NCBI GenBank assembly: GCA_016801885.1
Contig: JAFBJY010000141.1
Span: 62,001-126,000 of the forward strand
Reading direction: 5' to 3'
Length of the DNA stretch: 64,000 nt
Origin: Toxotes chatareus
Lineage: Eukaryota; Chordata; Actinopteri; Toxotidae
How positions within the stretch are numbered: position 1 is the first letter of the stretch; each line of letters opens with the position of its first letter. Under the pieces are notes generated by a model, which saw only the letters and a list, made by a program, of their open reading frames with translations, was not told where the DNA came from and did no database searches. Shown piece by piece: positions 1-10,043 of the stretch. The translations under genes and the position numbers were made by a program.

Positions 1-530
1 CTTTGGATGGTTTAACAGGTAGAGATAATCAAATAATGGAATGACCTGATACCTTCATCTGGGAGAAAGAAAAATACAGTTAAAACACAAACTTATAAAC
101 AGATGTAGAATCAAACAAAGAAAGTATTGTGTCCCAGAATATGATGATATGGTTTCATCTTTAACTTTCACCATCTGCTTCCTACTCCATCTTTTCAGAT
201 TACAGGTGTAACTGTGATCTCAAGGTGTGTTTTGGTATTTTAACTGTCAAAGGTGCAACAGTATTAAAAAGTTCTCTGAGCTTATATTAAAATGAGGTGA
301 AAACTTCATGTACTGTATAAAAGATGGGAAGTAATACTCCTCATCAGGGCTGATTATTTTAGTGCTGATGGCACAAGAATGAGCACAGATCCAGAAGTGA
401 TCAGAGATAAAACCTAGAAAGCAGATGAACTTTCTGCATGGATTCCTCTCCCAACAGAGAGTTACTGTAAAATCAACTTTCAGCTGCAAACTAGAAATCT
501 ATAAAATGATCAGGGTTTCTGCTTCAGTCC
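1..530. repeat. Diverged inverted copy of 43.67-44.19 kb
   Basis: No convincing gene is seen here. Bases 1-55 are the near-exact reverse complement of 44139-44194, and 165-230 match 43665-43720 in reverse. The right copy has extra insertions between the matching blocks. This marks the window edge as part of a dispersed, inverted low-copy block also found near 44 kb. From 230 to 530 no match or gene was recognised. Confidence 0.7.
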
Positions 531-1315
531 AGCCAATCCTGCTGCTGAAAACTCATCTGCCTAAGTGTCCTTTATTATGGACAACTGAGCCAAAGTACAA
601 AGTTCAGCATCCTGACAGCCTGGTGGATGAAGCTGTTGAACAGTCTTGTGGAGTGGGCCCGGAGGCATCGGAACCGTCTCCCTGAAGGCAGGAGGCTGAA
701 GTGGGGGTGTGAGTTGTCCTCCACAATGTTGATGGCTCTGCGGGTGAGACATGTGTTCTAAATGTCTGTGAGGGGCAACAGAGGGACACCGATGATATTG
801 CTGGCTGCATTCACTATACGCTGCAGTGTTTTTCGGCAGGAGCCAGTGCAGCCTCTGTACCACACAGTGATGCAGCCAGTGATGATGCTCTCAATGGTGC
901 CCCGGTAGAAAGAGCACATGATGGGAGGTGGGACATGGGCTCTTCTCAGTTTGCGGAGGAAGTAGAGGTGTTTTTGAGCTTTGTTGGCCAGCTGTGTTGT
1001 GTTTATTGACCAGGAGAAGTCCTCAGAAATGTGCACCCCCAGGAACTTGGTGCTGTTCACCCTCTCCACTGCAGCACCATCGATGGTCAGTGGGGGATGC
1101 TGTGAAGGCCTTCTCCTGAAGTCGATAACCATCTCTTTGGTCTTCCCCATGTTGAGGAAGAGGTTATTATCCTTACACCACTGGAGCAGTTGGCTCACCT
1201 CACTCCTGTAGTTTGCCTCATCCTGGTTGGTGATGAGGCCCACCACGGTCGTGTCATCCATAAACTTGATGATGTGGTTGGTGTTGTGGCTGGAGTGCAT
1301 GTCGTGAGTCAGCAA
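530..1315 (-). mobile_element. Non-LTR retrotransposon 3' fragment (Rex/jockey-like RT)
   Basis: A minus-strand frame of 185 aa (1315 down to 758) is the C-terminal part of a reverse transcriptase. The catalytic box reads IIKFMDDTTVVGL, where the usual FADD is FMDD. It is followed by the thumb region (KFLGVHISEDFSW) and the typical fish LINE tail segment (CSFYRGTIESIITGCITVWY). Related coding sequence continues in other frames down to about 560, so the 3' end is degraded. The 5' part (endonuclease and RT fingers) is missing; at ~1312 the sequence switches to the L2-like LINE that hosts the Maverick. Exact clade is uncertain. Confidence 0.8.
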
Positions 1316-1359
1316 ACTTTACTCCAGCAGATATAGACTATCTAGTTGATAGTACTGCT
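1312..1359 (+). mobile_element. Left stub of the L2/CR1-like LINE split by the Maverick
   Basis: This short piece reads in frame on the + strand and matches the expected segment just before the LINE coding sequence that resumes at 16825. It ends in the 6-bp target duplication actgct (1354-1359). The same six bases start the right flank (16819-16824). This shows that the provirus landed in a pre-existing LINE copy. Confidence 0.75.
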
Positions 1360-1539
1360 AGAGAGAATAGAGTACACCCTTCTGTCAAGATAATTTATGA
1401 CCCCCGACCCCCCCAAGTTGACCGCCAGTTGACCCCCTCCTTCCCGCCACAGGACCCACGTGACCCCTCCCCTAGTATGACGTCACACACCCCTCCCCTT
1501 GGTCCACGCCCCCTGGGAAAACCCCTCATCATCCCTCCC
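1360..1539 (+). repeat. Left terminal inverted repeat of the Maverick
   Basis: Pairs with 16641-16818 in reverse complement, differing by two single-base length changes in C-runs and a few substitutions. It holds a CACGTG E-box (~1457) and a full CRE palindrome TGACGTCA (~1479), which could serve the inward-reading promoters. Terminal bases AG fit the Polinton consensus. Confidence 0.95.
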
Positions 1540-1544
1540 TCCCC

Positions 1545-2160
1545 TCAGCAAAACAAGATGGTGTCAAATAAATAGAAATAAATAAGTATGCTTTATGGAA
1601 ACATGGAATATTTCATGGGAACACGGGATGCTTTATGCAAACATGATGTGCTTTATGCAAACATGATCTGTAGATGCTCCTGTGTGCCGCGACCCTCCTC
1701 CTCCCCTTTGCAGAATATTTGATGGCTCGCATCTGCAGAAAATAATACAAACACTCACAGAGTTTCAGGTCAGGAGGTCCGCCATGGTATGGGAAAAATG
1801 CTTTTACCTCTACTTTGTGTCTCTAAAATACTTATTTACAACATGGGTCTGTTGTCTTTCCTCTATTTTAAGTTGTCATTAAGCATCAGAAATGTGAGAA
1901 AATGACTCCCTTCTCCTCCACTTCCCAAATCCCACTTCCACCTGAAGAAACAAACACAAACATTCACAGAGTTTCAGGTCAAAAGGTCCTCTAAGGTATG
2001 GAAAAAAAAACGGTGTTACCTTCACTTTGTGTCTCTAAAATACTTATTTACAACAGGGGTCTGTTGTATTTCCTCTACTTTATGTCTCTAAAATGCGTAT
2101 TGACAACGGATCTGTTGTTTTTCAGGCGCATCACAAAAAAAAAAAAAAAAAACGAAAGGT
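1545..2160. promoter_or_regulatory. Left control region with octamer-like and direct repeats
   Basis: Noncoding stretch between the left terminal repeat and the first ATG. At 1580-1670 a short unit containing GCTTTATG(C/G)AAACATG recurs three times; two copies hold ATGCAAAC, close to the Oct-factor octamer. A longer direct repeat links 1747-1872 with 1956-2081, and a third partial copy lies at 2079-2122. A promoter or replication role is inferred from position only. Confidence 0.5.
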
Positions 2161-2166
2161 ATAAAA
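2160..2166 (+). promoter_or_regulatory. TATA box of the left-end spliced gene
   Basis: TATAAAA lies ~55 bp upstream of the ATG at 2221, with a possible initiator around 2190. This is suitable spacing for a cellular RNA polymerase II promoter. Confidence 0.5.
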
Positions 2167-2220
2167 TGTGTAGGTGAGAAAATAACACCAGTACGTAGGG
2201 ATCAGACTGCGCCCGGCAAG

Positions 2221-3524
2221 ATGAGTCGTGGTATGAATACTGAATTTATCTGCTCGATCCTGTCACTTTTTAAAAACTACAGAGTAACTAAATATAACAT
2301 TTTATTTATCTTAGAGATTACTGTTTGCGTCGAAATACACTCTCCTCCACCTGGAAACTTGTTTTCCGGTAAGTCTCCATGAGCAGCTATACATTTAAAC
2401 GATTAATTTTGAAATCATTTAACGAAGGTTTCCCTTGTTAAAAGTGACTTCAGAGGAGCTGGAGGACCTCCACTTTACGCAGTCAGACTACGGTAAGAAA
2501 CAATGAGCGATTGGTAGCAAGCAATAAAGAGCCCTAGACGGGTCACTGATGACAAAATACTTACAGATTTAATAGACCGCGCTGAGCGGTGTTTGAGACA
2601 TCTGACACATCTGCCGAAGTGTGCGGAGGAGACAGCGGGACAAGGATTTTGTGCCGACCGTCCGTCCGTCTAGAAACCGCCTGAGACGTCGCACCAGTGT
2701 TAAGTGTCAACATCAGCCCCATCTCGGTTCGGACCGGCCCTCCGAAAACATCCTGCCAGAAGTTCCGGAAAGAGAGTCCGAAGACGCTCCTGCTGTAACG
2801 GGTAAGTCTTTATTTTAATTTTTTCAAAGTCTGAAAGAAACGCCGCTGTCGGTTCGCCTCCTCTTTTCTGCCGCTCAAAATTTGAAATGAAAGCCGATAG
2901 GAAGTGAGGTCGAGCGCGGCGAGGGGGCGTACCGTCAGAATCTTCCGTGATGTTTTTAGAGAACAGCGCCGCCCTAGACGTCGGCGGAGTACTGTGTAAC
3001 TTAATGAGAATACGTTTAAAGAGTAACTTCCTCCTATACATTTTAAAAAAGTAAATGAATTGAAATAATGATTCAATTATTGTGTGTCTACAGAATTTCA
3101 ACCTGCCCCTCTGGAGGATTTACCTCCTGAAAACATCCAGCCAGTGAGAGAAATAACAGGTAAGTTTGAACGAAAATAAAGACGGTAGATTTAAAAAATT
3201 TGAACCAAGAGGAGTCTTTTATCATTAAAAATAATATGATGATTCGTGCGTCTGTCTACAGAGCCTCAACCTGCCAAAGAGCAACCTGCTGCTGATACAT
3301 CAGACAAACGGTTGAAGATCTGGGAGCCCGTGCAATTTAGAGGAAGATTTCAGCCTCACGGCTCCGGTTCTGGTTCTGGTTCCCGTCCCCGCTTCCAGCA
3401 TTCACGACGTCGGAGGAGGGTACGCAGAGATCATAGAGCGCCTCCCACTGTGGTGAATATCAATATCAATAGCGGTGTATTCCACTTCCACTCTGGTTTT
3501 TTTTTTTTAAATATAAATGGATAA
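2221..3524 (+). CDS. Spliced left-end accessory gene of the Maverick, unknown function
   Basis: A chain of short exons is visible: 2221-2230, 2315-2368, 2445-2492, ~2620-2801, 3094-3159 and 3262-3524. Most are bordered by AG...GTAAGT-type sites and break codons after the first base (phase 1), so the exons are interchangeable units. The fourth exon reads in a frame that does not join cleanly to the third, so there is an indel or a missed site. The last exon encodes a Gly/Ser-rich then Arg-rich stretch (HSRRRRRVRRDHR) that could bind nucleic acid or act as a nuclear localisation signal. Exons five and six both start with similar sequence (FQPA / PQPA), suggesting exon duplication. No family was recognised. 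Position next to the TATA box and terminal repeat suggests an early gene. Confidence 0.5.
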
Positions 3525-3759
3525 AGAGTTCATAGCAGTTCCTGTAGAGTTAGAAGAAATTGTAGAAGAACTGAATAACCTTCCACCTGTTGCTGAAATA
3601 AATGTTACAAATTCTGGTGCAGAGAATTATTTTCAGCCCTTAGAAAATGCTCTCCAGCATCTTGTGCTTTTGTCAGCGGCAGCAAACCCAGAACATTATT
3701 TTCAGCCCTTAGAAAATGCTCTTCAAAGCCTCACCTCCCCCCTGCTCACCCATCTTTGA
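3517..3759 (+). CDS. Short acidic ORF before PolB with internal repeat
   Basis: ATG at 3517 overlaps the end of the spliced gene by eight bases and opens an 80-aa acidic frame. It contains a repeated segment: the run coding YFQPLENALQ occurs at ~3627-3660 and again at ~3696-3729. The frame runs into the start of the PolB frame (3716), so this may be the true N-terminus of the polymerase gene after a frameshift, or a separate small protein. Function unknown. Confidence 0.35.
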   Translation: MDKEFIAVPVELEEIVEELNNLPPVAEINVTNSGAENYFQPLENALQHLVLLSAAANPEHYFQPLENALQSLTSPLLTHL

Positions 3760-6700
3760 GGATGCCCGAGCAGCGTCGCCGGTACCCTCATCACCAGAGA
3801 CAGACCCTGTTCCAGAGCATCGAGGCGGAAATTTTAGAATCTCCTCCTCCTCCTCCTCCTCCTCCCCTCCGACCACTTCCAGAACGACGACCATGCGACG
3901 CTTTAACAACGTGGAAATAAGGCGTACTTTCGCCGTTCCTCCTCCCGAAAACGTACCCGATCTCGCTCAATTTTACATAGATGTTATGAGCATCCTCCGA
4001 GATTTGGCGGAGGAGGCAAAATCAAACGCTAGACGAAATGATGTGATCCAGTTAGAGCTGAGAGGAGAAAGCGTGCATCAACACGTCTCGGTGACCGTTG
4101 ACGAAAACGGGGATGCCATCCTTCCCGCCTTTGAGGGTCTGCTAGAAAGGTTAGTACAGTCCAACGCAGATATCGCCTCAGACGATAACCTGGAATTAAT
4201 CGTCCAGGTGGTGAGAAATCCCAACGGCGGTGTCAAAAGAAAACTGCACAAAACTTTAGAGTGCGAAATCATTCAAAAGAAGAAACGCCATCTGTACGTG
4301 GTAAACAATAACGATGATTGTCTCTGCTTCGCCATCTGCCTAGCTCACCTCACAAACCCGGGGTTACGGCGCCAACGAGCTTGTAGAACGAGGGAGAGAG
4401 TTGCAGCGTCTAGCCGGTCTGAGTGAGCAGACGCCCGTGACCTTTAGCGGCGTGAGGTAAATTTGAAAATATTCTCAGACGTAAAATTGTGGTCTTTCAC
4501 AAAACTGCAGACGAGCGTCCTCTCTCTCATTTTGAGACCGCTTTTTCTGATCGTTCAAATCCTCTATTTCTGCTTTTGTTGCAAAATCATTACTACGGTA
4601 TACAAAATCTGAAAGGTTTTCTGGGTGCTAGGTACGTTTGTCAGTATTGTTACAAGACCTTTGAAAACTCACACACGCACCGTTGTCCCGGCTACTGCCC
4701 CGTCTGCTGTGACCTCTGTCCAGTGGGAGAGGATCTCAGCCGCGTATACTGCCAGGACTGCGGCAGGATGTGTTGTACGCCTTTGTGCTTTTCCAGACAC
4801 AAAGAGCCTCGGCAGAGGGGTGAAAAGGGCATCAGTACTTGCGGTATGATTAAAAGATGCAGGGATTGTAGAAATCTGTACACCGTCAGTAAAACAGCAA
4901 AGTCTCACACCTGTCCTCTGAAGGCGTGTCACATCTGCGGGGAAAAAGTAGCCCTCGACAGTCTGAGCACGGAGCAGCACCGATGCTACATCCAGCCTCT
5001 CCGCGCCGTGACGGAGCACGGTGAAAAATTGATTTTTACGATTTTGAAACGTTCGTCGACAGGGAAGGGTGCACGTCCCTTACTTGGTGTGCACCAAAAC
5101 ATGGAAGGGTGAAGAGTGGGGCTCTTACGGTTTAGACTGCGTCAGAGACTTTCTCCTGCGTTTCAGGAGACCTCTTTACCAGGGAGCCACGTTTATAGCC
5201 CTGGCGCTCGAGGTTTTGACAGCTACCTGATCCTCAACTGCATGATAGAACTGGGTTACAAACCTTCTCACCTCATCATGCACGGCAGTAAAGTTCTGAG
5301 TTTCACAGATCCTGATTTCCGGTTAAAATTCATCGACTCGTTATGTTTTCTCACCATGCCTTTAAACGCTATGCCCAAAGCCTTGGGTTTTAGCGATCAG
5401 AGCAAGGGCTACTTCCCTCACAGGTTCAGCTCAAAGAAGCGTTTAAGATACGTCGGACCCTACCCCCCGCCCAACGATTACGGTGTAGAATGCATGACAT
5501 CTCATCAGCGAGCAGAGTTTCAGCGCTGGTACGAAACAGCTTCTCAGGGTATCTTTCACTTTGAAAAGGAAGCTCTGTACTATTGTAAAAATGACGTCCG
5601 CATTCTCTTAGAGGGATGCGCCAGATTCAGAAATCAGTTTCTCCGCGACACGGGAGTGGACCCTTTCAGCTGCGTGACTATCGCCTCAGCCTGCATGAAA
5701 GTGTTTCTCACCAATTTCCTGCCCCCTCAATCCTTGGCCATACCTTCGCCCGACAACTACAGGCGTCAGTGCAAAAGCTATTCAAACGCCTCCATCCAGT
5801 GGTTAGAGTGGGTGGCGCGCACAGAAAACAAGTTTATTCGGCACGCTCTGAACGAGGGAGAAAAACAAATAGGGCCTTACTTTGTGGACGGTTATGCCGA
5901 AATCGAAGGTGTAAAGTACGCGTGGGAATTTCTGGGGTGCTTTTATCACGGTTGTCCCGCCTGTTTTCAGCCCTGCGAGACGTGTCCTTTGACAGGAACC
6001 CCCTATGAGGCGCTGCACGAAGCTACCTGTGAGAAATCACAAAGACTGGAAAACGCGTTTACGGAGTCCGCACGATCGTCATGAGAGAACACGAATGGTC
6101 AGAGATGACACGCTCTCACTCCGGAGTGATGGCCTTTCTCAAACGCTTTCGAGCCCCAAACCTCTCTCCCTCGCCAAGCTCTCTACGGAGGCAGGACCTG
6201 CGCCGTGAGGTTGAGATACACGGCGGCCTCTGACGAAACCGTGCAGTACGTGGACGTGACATCTCTGTACCCCTACGTCAATTGTAGCTTTGCGTACCGC
6301 TAGGCCACCCGACCGTCAGATACAAAGACTTTGATGACCCACGAAACTACTACGGGCTCATCAGCGCCGTCGTCTACCCTCCTCGCGGGCTCTTTTTTCC
6401 TGTACTGCCTTACAAAACCTCTCGAGGCAAATTGGTGTTCACCCTCTGCCGTACGTGTGCTGAAGCAAACAATCAGACATCCTCTTGCAAACACGACGAT
6501 GAGGCTAGAGCGTTGACGGGGGTGTGGGTCACCGTCGAATTCAACAAAGCTCTGGATCGCGGTTACAGAGTCGCAGAGATTAACGAAGTGTGGCACTTTG
6601 ACGGACGTAGCGATTCCATCTTTGTCGACTACATACACACCTTTCTGAAAGGAAAGCAGGAGGCTTCGGGGTACCCCCCAGAGGCGTGTGATGAGGAAAG

Positions 6701-7515
6701 TAGGCAAAAGTACATCAGAGACTATCGGCTCCATCAAGGCGTCCAATTAGACGCAGACAAAATTGAAACCAACCCAGCCAGGAGACAGGTGTCTAAGCTC
6801 TGCCTCAACAGCTTCTGGGGCAAGTTTGCGCAGAGAAGTAATATGACTAGAATCGAGCTGATCAGCGAGCCGCACCAGTTTTTCCGCTTGATGTTTTCAG
6901 GCCAGCATCGAGTCAAGTACTTTTCCTTCCTCAGCGACAAAACCGCCATGGTTCAGTGGAATTACCACGAGCGATGCGTCGTACCTCCCGGCAGATCCAA
7001 TAACGTTTTTCGTCGCCGCCTTCACCACCGCCTCACGCCTGTCTCAAGTTGTACAGTATCTGGAACAGTTGGGAGACAGGGTCCTCTATACCGATACAGA
7101 TAGCCTGATTTATTCGGTGAAAGAGGGAGAGTCCCCCTTGGAACTGGGTCATTATCTGGGGGATTTGACGGATGAGCTGGGAGGCGACAGCATTCAAGAA
7201 TACGCCGCCGCCGGTCCTAAAAGTTACGCCTACCAAACTAGAAATAGTAAAAAGGTAGTGATGCGCGTCAAGGGTATCACTCAGACCCGAGACAGCAGCG
7301 AGCGAGTCAACTTTGACGGTGTGAAAGAGCTGGTGGAAGGTTATTTGGACGAGTCTAGGGAGAGGAACGGGGTGATTCAAATCCCTCAACACAACATCGT
7401 TAGGGATAAAAAGAGACTGCTATTGAAAAATTCAGCATTTCAGAAAAAATTTAGAGTGGTATATGACAAAAGACGTCTGTTTAGCGACGGAGACGAGCCT
7501 GCCTTTCGCTATTGA
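3716..7515 (+). pseudogene. PolB: Protein-primed DNA polymerase B of the Maverick, frameshifted
   Basis: Replicates the linear provirus genome using a terminal-protein primer (family knowledge). Seen in order: an N-terminal domain (3716-4426); a Cys/His-rich zinc-binding region (about 4620-4980, with CPVCCDLC and CQDCGRMCC clusters); the exonuclease domain (5116-6084, with RGFDSYLILNC and the Exo III-like YYCKNDVRILLEGC); polymerase motif A DVTSLYP (about 6253-6273); motif B region KLCLNSFWGKFA (~6796-6830); and motif C YTDTDSLIY (~7087-7113). Catalytic aspartates of motifs A and C are present. The reading frame changes at least six times (about 4430-4490, 5100, 6010-6080, 6200-6250, 6290-6310, 7030-7070), so no full enzyme can be made from this copy as written. 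Summed length is normal for Polinton PolB. Confidence 0.93.
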
Positions 7516-7533
7516 TTTTGAATCGAGTCTGTG

Positions 7534-8165
7534 ATGGAGGAAATTAACTTTGATCCTAGACTTACTGCACCTTTTTCATGTCTGGTGGTGGGACCCAGCG
7601 GTTGTGGGAAAACCTATTTTGTAAAAAGTGTTTTAGAAAATTTAAAAAATGTTGTAAATAGTGTACCTGAAAATGTAGTGTGGATTTATACTTCCTTTCA
7701 ACCTATGTATGCTGAACTACAAAAGATAAATAAAAATATTAAATTTGTTGAAGGTCTGTCTGCCTGAGTCTTTTGAAGACGACAACCTGTTTCCTCCCAA
7801 GCAGAGTCATTTGATTATTCTGGACGATGTTATTTTTCAGGCCTCTGACCATCCTGAAGTGGTTAGAATTTTCACACAGTACAGACATCATAGACGTATG
7901 AGCGTCATGATGCTCACTCAAAATGTATTTCATCGAGGCAAATACAGCCGCACCATCAGTCTGAACAGTAATTATATGGTGCTCTTTAAAAATCCTCGGG
8001 ATAAATTACAGCTGAATGTGTTAGCTCATCAGATCTTTCCGTCCCAAAAAACTTTTTTCTGGAAAGTTTTGAAGCCGCCATCAAAGACCCTCACGGCTAT
8101 TTAATCCTCGACCTCACACCCACCTGCCCAGAACGGTACAGACTGAGGACCGGGATACTTCCCGT
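7534..8165 (+). pseudogene. Genome-packaging ATPase (FtsK/HerA type), frameshifted
   Basis: Powers DNA packaging into the capsid in Polintons and related viruses. ATG at 7534 follows PolB by 19 bp. The first frame (to ~7767) has the Walker A loop GPSGCGKT. A second frame (to 8104) has Walker B LIILDDV, followed by the sensor-like segment MMLTQNVFHRG. A third frame carries the C-terminal residues to about 8165. Two frame changes (near 7750 and 8060) break it. Total length of ~210 aa is usual for this family. Confidence 0.92.
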
Positions 8166-8215
8166 CAGTGGCCGACGGTGTACGCGTCAGAAACCCAGAT
8201 AAATTCCTCCTCACC

Positions 8216-8554
8216 ATGTCGGCGTATAAAAAGGAACGGTCCCTTACTCAAAGCTCTGTACCTGGCTACGCCTCAGAAACGTCGAGATATTCTAGCTCAC
8301 TGTTTGCCGGACTTTCTCAGCGCCCTGTGTGAGATCGCCGTCAATATTTTGAAAGGCAACATTCCCTCTCGTCTCAACAATATACTGAAACTAAAGAGAC
8401 AGAAAAAATTATCAAACTGTTGGCGGACAGAAAAGTGGGTTTGAAACGTAAAAAACAAGTGTTAAAGAAGCAGACGGGGGGATTTCTTTTACCCCTACTC
8501 TCAGCCGCTATACCTATCATCGGAAACCTCATAGGAGGACTTATAAGAAAATAA
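8216..8554 (+). pseudogene. Small basic virion-type protein with hydrophobic C-terminus
   Basis: ATG at 8216 opens a Lys-rich start. The middle part (LATPQKRRDILAHCLPDF and following) is read in another frame at ~8250-8390, and the end returns to a frame with a basic stretch and a hydrophobic, glycine-containing C-terminus (LLSAAIPIIGNLIGGLIRK) ending at 8554. Similar small proteins lie after the ATPase in fish Mavericks. They are probably virion components, by analogy with adenoviral core/cement peptides; this role is inference. Two frameshifts (near 8250 and 8395). The stop at 8554 is one base before the next ATG (8556), pointing to a compact shared transcript. Confidence 0.6.
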
Positions 8555-8555
8555 A

Positions 8556-9374
8556 ATGTCTCTGAGGACGAGCCAGAAAATGTTTCTCCTCTCACCCCAG
8601 CAGCTGAGCCGCCTGACCCGCCCCGAATCTTCTTCTATCAGACAGACGGCCGAAGATGATTTGGATGTTCAAATGAGAGAGATTTTAAACGAACCCGGAT
8701 TGAGTTCCTATGAAAAAATCAAAAAATACAACGCGCTCCTGCAAAGATACCTCGCTCTGATCAAGCAGGGTCAGAAAGAGGAACGTCGGGTGACTTTGTC
8801 TTTGCATCATGACCCGTCGCGAGAGGAGGGGGAAGGAGTTCACGCCGCGGCGGACACGACGGGGGCGCCTTCGCCCGTACCGCAAAAGGATTCGACGGAG
8901 CGGGATTTAGATGAAACGGCTAGTGAGATATTAAAAAGTCTTCCTCCTCGCGATCGCAGAAAACACCGAAAGTACGTGATGAAGAAGTTAGCCGAAGGTG
9001 AGGGGGGCTGGACTTCGAAAGGGGAATTTGTTTATAAGGGGAAGACTGTGAAAGGGTCTCATATGATCGATTTATTTAAAAACCTTTCTTATAAAAAAAG
9101 AACCCCACCGCCGGCTGGTTGGACTAGTTTCCTAAGTATTCTGAACGATCTGAACGTCCCGTTATCCGTCGTGACTAACCCTCAAGCGCGTGAACAGTTG
9201 CATCGTCTCAAAACGGACGACTTGCCAGATCTTTGGCAGGAAGAAGAACAAGAAGAGAAAAAAAGAAGAAGAAGAAAAGTTAACCTATCTCCGCGATGGA
9301 TTAGTCCGTCGGAAGAGGGAGAGGATAAAAAAAGACTGAAAAAACCTTCTAGATGGATCCACTTTTCCCCATAA
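8556..9374 (+). CDS. 272-aa basic Maverick protein, probable virion component
   Basis: One of the few undamaged frames. The N-terminal third has a predicted helical segment (VQMREILNEPGLSSYEKIKK then YNALLQRYLALIK); a low-complexity linker follows. The central region (KSLPPRDRRKHRKYVMKKL) is basic, and the C-terminus alternates acidic and Arg/Lys runs (EEEQEEKKRRRRKV). A protein with the same N-terminal pattern is common between the ATPase and protease in fish Mavericks. Its function is not established; a DNA-associated core role fits its charge. ATG at 8556 directly follows the previous stop. A poly(A) signal lies 26 bp past the stop. Confidence 0.7.
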   Translation: MSLRTSQKMFLLSPQQLSRLTRPESSSIRQTAEDDLDVQMREILNEPGLSSYEKIKKYNALLQRYLALIKQGQKEERRVTLSLHHDPSREEGEGVHAAADTTGAPSPVPQKDSTERDLDETASEILKSLPPRDRRKHRKYVMKKLAEGEGGWTSKGEFVYKGKTVKGSHMIDLFKNLSYKKRTPPPAGWTSFLSILNDLNVPLSVVTNPQAREQLHRLKTDDLPDLWQEEEQEEKKRRRRKVNLSPRWISPSEEGEDKKRLKKPSRWIHFSP

Positions 9375-9399
9375 ATGACTCATACTCTGTCCTTTTCTC

Positions 9400-9414
9400 A
9401 ATAAAATCTTTATT
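9400..9414. terminator. Back-to-back poly(A) signals at gene convergence
   Basis: AATAAA on the + strand at 9400-9405 ends the rightward genes, and TTTATT at 9409-9414 is AATAAA on the minus strand for the leftward genes. Only three bases separate them, marking the junction of the two transcription units. The stretch 9415-9520 holds no gene. Confidence 0.75.
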
Positions 9415-9522
9415 CATCAGCGTTCACGCGTCTTCACGGTACATTTTTATCACGCATTTTACAAGAAAATAATAATAAACAGGATCATCTGCAGCAATCT
9501 TTAAACGTTTGTAAAGAGCAAG

Positions 9523-10026
9523 TCAGGTGGGTAAAAGAGTCGCATCGGGTAGACATTCGGATACAGCGTTTGTATTTTTCACAAAGTCAGAGACCGTCGC
9601 ATCATTTTTGGATGCATCTCGGTGGTACAGAGACAGTACGGCGTGGAAACGATAATCCACGGGCGCGCTGACAGAGATAATAAACGCAGTGTTGCCCGCA
9701 GGTAATGGACAGGGGTGTTGAAGCTGTCGATTGTGGTACAAGATCTCTGTAGAACGGTCTTCCAAAAACTGCGAGATGCTCGAAGGGTAATAATCAAAGT
9801 GTGGGGGCAGACCGTAAGAGTCGAAAAAGGTAGCCGCGCCGTTTTCTTCCAGAGTCAAAGCCAACCAGTGTTCTCCCGGCATGTGGGAGGGGTGTGTGTT
9901 GACGATAAAGTACGCGGGGGATCTGAACGACAAAGTGAGCGAGGGAAGCTGGTCCGAGGCCCACACGCCGCAAAATACATCCCCCAGCAGACGGTGCAAA
10001 AGATTTTCCAGCTGATGGTTATTCAT
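9523..10026 (-). pseudogene. Adenain-like cysteine protease (capsid maturation), doubly frameshifted
   Basis: Adenovirus-type protease that matures virion proteins. The frame from ATG 10026 has the catalytic His in EHWLAL and the acidic motif FFDSYG. The 167-aa frame looks complete, but it runs out of register in its second half. The catalytic-cysteine segment (TCGQHCVYYL) lies in another frame at about 9665-9715. The original frame resumes by ~9645 with HAVLSLYHRD and DFVKN. Two compensating indels thus remove the nucleophile from the long frame. Lies next to the major capsid gene (18 bp away), same strand. Confidence 0.88.
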
Positions 10027-10043
10027 TTATTTTTTTCTTTTAG

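Noticed and set aside
561..863. 100-aa minus-strand frame as a separate gene
   Set aside because: It is an out-of-frame shadow of the LINE 3' coding region.
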